Below are positions 4,726 to 9,711 of a stretch of DNA of 9,711 bases, one piece after another (the first letter of the stretch is position 1; each line of letters starts with the position of its first letter). Under the pieces are notes generated by a model. That model was not told the origin of the DNA, searched no databases, and saw nothing but the letters and a program-made list of their open reading frames with translations. The translations under genes were made by a program, and so were the position numbers. The stretch spans positions 1 to 9,711 of the forward strand of contig JAJDEL010000559.1 of assembly GCA_029259835.1 (NCBI GenBank), given 5' to 3'. The stretch comes from Planctomicrobium sp. Lineage in GTDB: Bacteria; Planctomycetota; Planctomycetia; Planctomycetales; Planctomycetaceae.

Positions 4726-6651
4726 ATGATTGTGACCGGAACTATGTTCGACTGGCACGCATTAATTGCAGAACGATTGCATGGCCGGGAACTACCCGGC
4801 TTGCCGCCGCGTATTCATGTTCCTCGCCCACCGAAATGTGTTGCGGAGTTCATTCGACTTGTTGACCGTCCCGATTCACCGTTGAGTGAATTGGCAGCAT
4901 TGATTGAAGTTGACTCTGAAATTGCGTCCAGCGTTTTGAGACTCGTCAATGGATCTCAGATGATGTTGCGCGAGAAAATTTCTTCCATCTCGCGAGCAAT
5001 CGGAATGCTGGGGCTGCGGCGTTGTAAGATGCTGGTGATGAGTGCTGCAATTCAAGCTTCGATGAGCGGTCGTTCGTCTTCTCAAAAACACGTTGCGAAT
5101 TTTCTTGTGGAGTCGCAAGAACGCGCTCTCTATGCGAGAAGAGTTGCGGAACTGATGGGGAGCGATGCGGAAGTTGCTTATATCTCAGCCCTGTTGCAAG
5201 ACTTGCTGTTACCACAATTGATGCAAATTCATTCTCAAGCCTATGATGAATTTCGACCACGTAACGGAGCGCTTGTTGATCATGAAGCTGAGCGTCTGGA
5301 GTGGGACCATTCGATCTTCACGGCGTCACTTCTCTCACAGTGGAATTTCCCGGATGAGGTCATTGCCTGCGTCGCAATGCACCATGAACACGACACGGTT
5401 TTGAGAAACGAAAAGTTGGCTCACTCTGAAATTGGCGCCGTTGCGATCAGCGGATTGCTACCTGGCGCGTTCAGTCAGGAACCGAAAGGGATATCCCTTC
5501 TAGTTGAATATCAAAATTCGATTCCTGAATTTGATTTTCTTCAAGTTGCAACGGATGTTGACGAGGAAATGTCCGGAGTTTCAGGAGGAGGGGCCGTGCG
5601 GGTCTCACTGGCGGATCGACTTGGACGGCTGGCAGTCGCTGCGATTGAAGAGGGCAAAAAAGAGGAAACCGAATGGGTCGAGCAAACCTTGGGGAATTAC
5701 ACTTTGGAAGAGCAAATTGGACAGGGCGGCATGGGAGTCGTTTACCGCGCGCGACATTCAATGCTCAGGCGGCCTGCAGCAGTGAAGATGCTACGGGCAT
5801 CGGTCGTCGGACCGGATGTCCTCGAACGTTTTGAAACCGAAGTGAACATCACGAGCGAACTTTCCAGTCCGCACACGGTACAGGTCTACGACTATGGCAT
5901 GACTCCCGATGGTGCATTGTATTACGTGATGGAATACCTGAAAGGATTCAGCCTTGCCGAGTTAGTCAATGAGCACGGTCCGCTCCCGGAAGGCAGAATC
6001 ATTCACCTCCTTTGTCAGGTCTGCGGGTCACTTTCAGAAGCCCATTCGAAAGGATTGGTCCACCGAGACATCAAACCTGAAAATATCGCTTTGACAGTTT
6101 GTGCCGGGGCGTATGACTTCGCCAAAGTTCTCGACTTTGGTCTTGTCGCTTTTAAGGACGAAATATCTCAGTGGGAAAGTTCACAAAAATTACAGGGAAC
6201 GCCTGCTTACATGGCTCCTGAGGCAATTGAAGCGCCAGACCTGATAGATGCTCGAACAGATCTGTATGCTGTCGGTGCCGTGGCTTATTTCTGCCTGACA
6301 GGGAAGCCTCTCTTTAGTCATCTGGGGATGATGGAAACATTGCGTGCACAAATTTCAGAAACACCTGAATTCACAGAGGCATTCTGTTCGGAAGAGTTCA
6401 AAAATATCGTCTTACAATGCCTGGAAAAAAATCCGAGCGACCGACCTCAATCTGTCATCGAACTTGCGCAGCTGATGGGGCAATGTGCTTCTTCCAGTGT
6501 TTGGACTTTTGAGAAAGCTCAACTTTGGTGGGAAGAGAATCCGATTTCAGCTCGGAAATCAATCACCGCAGAATCTCACTTGTCGACCCGTATGATGCCG
6601 AAGTCGCACAATGAAAAAACGAAAAATTTTGAAACCGCGAATTTGCAATAA
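4726..6651 (+). CDS. HDOD domain–Ser/Thr protein kinase fusion
   Basis: This is a 641-residue soluble protein with two modules. Residues about 20-225 are an HDOD domain: 'LSELAALIEVDSEIASSVLRLVNGS' (53-77), 'ISSISRAIGMLGLRRCKMLVMS', and 'WNFPDEVIACVAMHHEHD' (206-223). The HD-like position is degenerate (LLQDLL, Gln158-Asp159), as is usual for HDOD, which is regarded as a signalling, non-hydrolytic relative of HD domains. Residues about 325-595 are a Hanks-type kinase with every key element: P-loop GQGGMGVV (332-339), Lys354 in AAVK, probable alpha-C Glu372, HRDIKPEN (446-453), DFG (470-472), and PAYMAPE (493-499). It should therefore be catalytically active. The C-terminal 45 residues have no domain or membrane segment, unlike many planctomycete kinases. 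The start could be the ATG at 4726 or at 4744; neither has a strong Shine-Dalgarno. Target and signal are unknown. It converges on mutM. Confidence 0.93.
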   Translation: MIVTGTMFDWHALIAERLHGRELPGLPPRIHVPRPPKCVAEFIRLVDRPDSPLSELAALIEVDSEIASSVLRLVNGSQMMLREKISSISRAIGMLGLRRCKMLVMSAAIQASMSGRSSSQKHVANFLVESQERALYARRVAELMGSDAEVAYISALLQDLLLPQLMQIHSQAYDEFRPRNGALVDHEAERLEWDHSIFTASLLSQWNFPDEVIACVAMHHEHDTVLRNEKLAHSEIGAVAISGLLPGAFSQEPKGISLLVEYQNSIPEFDFLQVATDVDEEMSGVSGGGAVRVSLADRLGRLAVAAIEEGKKEETEWVEQTLGNYTLEEQIGQGGMGVVYRARHSMLRRPAAVKMLRASVVGPDVLERFETEVNITSELSSPHTVQVYDYGMTPDGALYYVMEYLKGFSLAELVNEHGPLPEGRIIHLLCQVCGSLSEAHSKGLVHRDIKPENIALTVCAGAYDFAKVLDFGLVAFKDEISQWESSQKLQGTPAYMAPEAIEAPDLIDARTDLYAVGAVAYFCLTGKPLFSHLGMMETLRAQISETPEFTEAFCSEEFKNIVLQCLEKNPSDRPQSVIELAQLMGQCASSSVWTFEKAQLWWEENPISARKSITAESHLSTRMMPKSHNEKTKNFETANLQ

Positions 6652-6695
6652 GAGCGCTCGCACGGTTTCGCGCTAACGGACTATGTTGCCGCAAT
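6652..6695. other. Short convergent intergenic region with a weak hairpin
   Basis: This is 44 bases between the kinase stop (TAA, 6649-6651) and the mutM stop (TAG on the minus strand, 6698-6696). AGCGC (6653-6657) can pair with GCGCT (6670-6674). There is no T-run on either strand, so terminator function is only possible. Confidence 0.35.
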
Positions 6696-7538
6696 CTACT
6701 TTCTTTGACAGCGCGGGCAGAAAAACGTTGAACGTTGCGACTGCACGATTCGCTGGACTTTTGAGACTTCACAGCTGACGCAGGTTGTTCCTTCCTTAGC
6801 GTAGACGCGATGTTTATTCTGGTACGATCCATCATGGTTCAAAGCATTGCGGTATGTTCCATCGCTGAGCGTTGAGCCTTCGTAGGTGATGGCTTCCTGT
6901 AGAATTCGATTCATTGCTGTGTGGATTCGTAGCACGCGTTTGAGTGAAAGTTTCGCGGCAACGGTTTGTGGGTGAATCTTCGCTTCGTGCAGGATTTCGC
7001 TCGCGTAAAGGTTTCCGACACCAGCAACGAGCTTTTGGTCAAGCATTGCGACTTTGACGGAGCGTTGTGTCTTGCCGAGTCGGCAGTGAAGGTCTTCTGC
7101 AGTAATTCGAAGTGCATCGGGACCGAGAACGCTCCCGCCCAGAGCATTCTCGAACTCCTCTTGAGTGAACAGCCTGAACGTCCCCAGCCCGCGCCGGTCC
7201 CAGATCCAGACGGAGTGTCGAGATTTTTTCAGAGAGAGTCGGAACTCGAATCGCAGGTGTTCGATACTCGGAGGGTCTGAAACAAGAACGAGTCCAGTCA
7301 TGCGTGGTTCGAAGACAATAACATCGTCTGAACTCAATCGCAGAACGATGCGTTTCGCCAGTCGTTCAACAGCTTCGATGCGGCATTTGCGGACTCGCTC
7401 AAAGAATTCTGTTTGTTCAGGAGTGATTGAAAGAGGCTTTCGGTCGCATTTGCACGCTCTTACTTCGAGAATGATTGCTTGATCCATGACGGGGCGAATG
7501 CCGCGAACCATGGTTTCCACTTCCGGAAGTTCAGGCAT
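6696..7538 (-). CDS. mutM: Formamidopyrimidine-DNA glycosylase (Fpg/MutM)
   Basis: This is a 280-residue enzyme of normal family length. It removes oxidised purines such as 8-oxoguanine and nicks the abasic site in base-excision repair, in the cytoplasm/nucleoid. The N-terminus is MPELPEVET, with the catalytic Pro2 and Glu3. Lys62 in 'RLAKRIVLRL' corresponds to the conserved Lys57 of the E. coli enzyme, and Met80 sits in 'EPRMTG'. The helix-two-turn-helix is 'LDQKLVAGVGNLYASEIL' (166-183). The C-terminal zinc finger has Cys253, Cys256, Cys274 and Cys277, with Arg269 in 'QRSTFFCPRC'. The start at 7538 is fixed by the need for Pro at position 2 and by AGGAA (complement of 7548-7552) 9 bases upstream. 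The frame stays open upstream to a TTG at 7673, but those 45 residues come from the repeat at 7579-7686 and would block the catalytic N-terminus. All diagnostic residues are intact. Confidence 0.96.
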   Translation of the reverse strand: MPELPEVETMVRGIRPVMDQAIILEVRACKCDRKPLSITPEQTEFFERVRKCRIEAVERLAKRIVLRLSSDDVIVFEPRMTGLVLVSDPPSIEHLRFEFRLSLKKSRHSVWIWDRRGLGTFRLFTQEEFENALGGSVLGPDALRITAEDLHCRLGKTQRSVKVAMLDQKLVAGVGNLYASEILHEAKIHPQTVAAKLSLKRVLRIHTAMNRILQEAITYEGSTLSDGTYRNALNHDGSYQNKHRVYAKEGTTCVSCEVSKVQRIVQSQRSTFFCPRCQRK

Positions 7539-7547
7539 CAGATGGTG

Positions 7548-7552
7548 TTCCT
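7548..7552 (-). promoter_or_regulatory. Ribosome binding site of mutM
   Basis: The minus strand reads AGGAA, 9 bases before the ATG at 7538. It supports the short, catalytically sensible start. Confidence 0.55.
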
Positions 7553-7578
7553 GGTCGTTAATTTCAGTAAGTTGCAGT

Positions 7579-7686
7579 TCTAGAGCAGATTGCTCTTTTT
7601 TGTGCCCGCAGAAAGCGGCTTTGATCTGTAAAAACACTGACTTCCATGAGGCAGGACGCGAACACTGATTCAAAAAATGCTCTAGA
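7579..7686. repeat. 108-bp dispersed repeat, copy B (MITE-like)
   Basis: This is the gap-free partner of 1793-1900 (92 of 108 bases identical). The outer ends are a perfect 9-bp inverted repeat, TCTAGAGCA (7579-7587) and TGCTCTAGA (7678-7686). They can also be read as a TCTAG direct repeat (7579-7583, 7681-7685) flanking an element that starts AGCA and ends TGC. The right end runs into the 12-bp palindrome TGCTCTAGAGCA (7678-7689). The hairpin AGAGCA-GAT-TGCTCT (7582-7596) is followed on the plus strand by more Ts (six in a row at 7596-7601) and looks terminator-like. An 8-base direct repeat AACACTGA occurs inside (7633-7640, 7661-7668). The element lies 40 bases upstream of the mutM ATG, in the same orientation to its gene as copy A. 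No obvious promoter motif is seen in it. Confidence 0.85.
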
Positions 7687-7691
7687 GCACG

Positions 7692-7959
7692 AATCTACGG
7701 CAACGTAACATCTGTCACAATCAGAACAACCGTCTCTGCTCACAAATGTTCGCACGGAATTGTAGCGACTGTTCTCATTCTTTTGTCGTCTCGAACCGGA
7801 CTGGCGTGTCGGGGAAAACTTTCTTCAAAAGTTCTTGACGTGCGCGTGCTGTAAGACGATGCTAGGAAATGGTCCAGGTGGACTTATAACATAATTTGTG
7901 GTGATCCACTCGGTGAGCCGACCTCAACCCTCGACCATTCCCGTTGGAGTGACTTAACA
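7692..7959. promoter_or_regulatory. Upstream region of the DUF1598 gene with candidate promoter and small palindromes
   Basis: No gene is seen in these 268 bases. A candidate plus-strand promoter is TTGACG (7835-7840), 17 bases, then GATGCT (7858-7863); the -35 is good and the -10 poor. It is preceded by the inverted repeat AACTTT/AAAGTT (7817-7822, 7828-7833) and followed by GTCCA-GG-TGGAC (7872-7883), which would lie just downstream of the start point where an operator could act. A/T-rich TTATAACATAAT follows at 7884-7895. GGAG (7946-7949) lies 10 bases before the ATG at 7960 and is the likely ribosome binding site. Confidence 0.4.
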
Positions 7960-9570
7960 ATGAGATTCGAAACCTTGAACCAACGCGGACGTACCGCAAT
8001 GCTCTTTGTGGGCATTCTATCTGTGTGCGTTGTTCTCGACGGTCAGGCGTTTGCCCAAAATGCAAACAATGCGGAGGGATTCTTTGCAGCAGGAGAAATT
8101 GCTGCGGGGAACCAAGCGGCCTCACCTCGAACCGCGTCCGTCGGTAATGCTCGTCGCCAAACTCTACAGGGTGGAACCGGAGCAGATTTTGATTCACTCA
8201 TTGAATTAATTCAGGACCAGACGGCTGGCCCATGGGTTGATATCGATCAAGATGGTGGAGACATCACCCAATTTGATAGTGGTGTTCGGGTTGACCCCAA
8301 TGGCGTGTTGGCAATGACCGCACGAAAGGACTTGACCGGAAACTTGGCTGCCATGGGCATTAAAGCTCACAAAGCATCGCTGAACCAGGACATGGCTCAA
8401 CTGTCAAATCTACGGCTGGTCTCTTTGACTCGTCTTGAAAGAGCCGTCGCAAAGCGTATCGCAGAAGGAAAACCTGTCGTTGAGTCGATGCAGCATCTCG
8501 CTGGGCTTTCGCAGATCGAGTACGTTTTTGTCTATCCAGAAACTGGCGAAATTGTCATTGGTGGACCAGCAGAAAGCTGGGAGTACAACGAATTCGGAAT
8601 GGCAGTCGGATCGGAAAACGGACGTCCAACCTTGCAACTCGATGACCTTGTGACTGTCTTGAGGACATTCAGCCCTGAAGGAATGAATATCTTCGGATGT
8701 TCAATCGACCCGAAGGCAGAGAACATCAAAGCTGTCAAAGAGTATGCAACCAACTCACAAGCTCGTGGTGCATTAAGTCCGGCCGGAGTTCGTCGCTGGG
8801 CAGCCCGCATCGGTGACTTACTTGGGTTGCAAGACATTACGGTTTACGGAGTTCCTGCCGAGAGCCGCGTTGCACGTGTTCTCGTTGAAGCGGATTACCG
8901 AATGAAGATGATCGGAGTCGGAAAGTTGGATGCAAACTCCAATATCCCAGACTACTTCGATTTGCTCAAAAAGAATCCTGCACTGGCGAATGGTGGGCTG
9001 GATGCGATGCGTTGGTGGATGACAATGAAATACGATGAAGTACTTCACTCAGAAGATCACAACATCTACAAAGTTCGTGGCTCGGCTGTGAAGTGTCTTT
9101 CGGAAAATCAATTTTTGAACGCCAATGGAGAGCGAGTCAGTACAGGGAAATCCGAACCTGTGAATCGTCAGTTCGCTCAGAATTTTACGGACCACTATCA
9201 GGAACTTGCTCAACAAGACCCAATCTTCGCAGATATGCAAGGCATTTTTGATCTCGCTCTTGTTGCCGCCTTGATCAAACGTGATCAACTCGACGAAAAA
9301 GCAGACTGGAACCGAGGTGTCTTTGCAATGGATGGAGCATACAGAACTGAGACGTATCCTGCTCCACAGCAAACAGATTCCGTAATTGCCCATCGTGTCT
9401 TCAATGGCAAGGATGTCGTCCTGCAAGTTGCTGGTGGTGTTCGAGCCGATTTAATGGCTGTTGTCAACAACAGCGAAATCAACAAGACTTCCCCACGCTT
9501 CGACGGTATTGCAGAGACTGCTAAAGCAGTTGATGTGCCTGCGAATCGTTGGTGGTGGGATGCCAAGTAA
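7960..9570 (+). CDS. DUF1598 family exported planctomycete protein
   Basis: This is a 536-residue protein. Residues 1-33 look like a signal peptide with a longish basic n-region (MRFETLNQRGR), core 'AMLFVGILSVCVVLDG' and AFA|Q cleavage. The low-complexity Ala/Gly/Asn stretch after it leads to a large domain from about residue 105 to the C-terminus. Marker segments are 'GVRVDPNGVLAM', 'IEYVFVYPETGEIVIGGPAE', 'ESRVARVLVEADYRMKMIGVG' and 'MRWWM'. I recognise these as DUF1598, a family essentially confined to planctomycetes with no assigned function. The domain is rich in alternating hydrophobic strands and has no obvious catalytic motif. GGAG lies 10 bases before the ATG at 7960; an internal ATG at 7999 would give a shorter signal peptide and cannot be ruled out. 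It appears monocistronic, ending near a good terminator. Family assignment is confident; molecular role unknown. Confidence 0.92.
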   Translation: MRFETLNQRGRTAMLFVGILSVCVVLDGQAFAQNANNAEGFFAAGEIAAGNQAASPRTASVGNARRQTLQGGTGADFDSLIELIQDQTAGPWVDIDQDGGDITQFDSGVRVDPNGVLAMTARKDLTGNLAAMGIKAHKASLNQDMAQLSNLRLVSLTRLERAVAKRIAEGKPVVESMQHLAGLSQIEYVFVYPETGEIVIGGPAESWEYNEFGMAVGSENGRPTLQLDDLVTVLRTFSPEGMNIFGCSIDPKAENIKAVKEYATNSQARGALSPAGVRRWAARIGDLLGLQDITVYGVPAESRVARVLVEADYRMKMIGVGKLDANSNIPDYFDLLKKNPALANGGLDAMRWWMTMKYDEVLHSEDHNIYKVRGSAVKCLSENQFLNANGERVSTGKSEPVNRQFAQNFTDHYQELAQQDPIFADMQGIFDLALVAALIKRDQLDEKADWNRGVFAMDGAYRTETYPAPQQTDSVIAHRVFNGKDVVLQVAGGVRADLMAVVNNSEINKTSPRFDGIAETAKAVDVPANRWWWDAK

Positions 9571-9640
9571 AGTTCGTTCTTGAAACGAATTCGGATTAAT
9601 TGTTAACCATCCAGGGAGGGTGAAGGTGACATTCAAAATT

Positions 9641-9674
9641 GCGAGAGGCTTCGGTCTCGCGCTTTTTCGTTTTA
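9641..9674 (+). terminator. Intrinsic terminator downstream of the DUF1598 gene
   Basis: GCGAGA (9641-9646) pairs with TCTCGC (9655-9660) around a GGCTTCGG loop containing the stabilising TTCG-like sequence. It is followed by GCTTTTTCGTTTT. It lies about 70 bases after the stop codon at 9568-9570 and is the clearest intrinsic terminator in the window. Nothing supportable is seen in the remaining bases to the right edge. Confidence 0.72.
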
Positions 9675-9711
9675 GCTCTGTCTTCTTTTTTGGTGATGAG
9701 AGTTGCTCGCG

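Noticed and set aside
4474..4758. Minus-strand open frame of 94 codons in the divergent intergenic region
   Set aside because: It overlaps the kinase start, has no Shine-Dalgarno, no recognisable motif and an unstructured composition; probably chance.
7564..7755. Small minus-strand open frame with 'SVFTDQSRFLRAQKRAICS', and its partner at 1694-1879
   Set aside because: The similarity between the two comes from the shared 108-bp repeat, which is equally conserved in another frame; no evidence of translation.

Overview
The window looks like a chromosomal segment of a planctomycete with moderate GC. The main reason is a full-length secreted protein at the right end that I recognise as the DUF1598 family, known essentially from planctomycetes. 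Supporting signs are a fused HDOD–Ser/Thr kinase regulator, several exported proteins with classical signal peptides, and a cytochrome-like protein of a type common in that phylum. I see no rRNA, tRNA, CRISPR array, integrase, transposase or phage gene.

Layout. The left part (1-4433) is a run of five minus-strand genes. Read from right to left, they are an exported right-handed beta-helix protein, a lipoprotein with a YHS/TRASH-like cysteine domain, a small YkgJ-type cysteine-cluster protein, an exported monoheme cytochrome-like protein, and the N-terminal part of another exported protein that runs off the left edge. The gaps are about 110-190 bases and several hold hairpins, so these are probably mostly separate transcripts. 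A divergent intergenic region (4434-4725) separates them from the plus-strand HDOD–kinase gene (4726-6651). That gene converges on mutM (Fpg DNA glycosylase, minus strand, 7538-6696). A second divergent region (7539-7959) leads to the plus-strand DUF1598 gene (7960-9570), which ends near a good intrinsic terminator.

The most notable non-genic structure is a 108-bp repeat present twice (1793-1900 and 7579-7686; about 85% identical, no gaps, same length, same orientation). Each copy lies immediately upstream of a minus-strand gene. Each is bounded by a short direct repeat (CTTTAG in one copy, TCTAG in the other) that looks like a target-site duplication, so I read it as a tiny non-autonomous mobile element. 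Both copies are open in more than one frame and artificially lengthen the N-termini of the two genes downstream.

Functionally the genes do not form an obvious pathway. Much of the window encodes envelope or exported proteins (five of eight genes), plus one cytoplasmic sensor/regulatory kinase and one base-excision repair enzyme. I found no convincing evidence of a new multi-gene system; the repeat and its position at gene starts is the item most worth following up.
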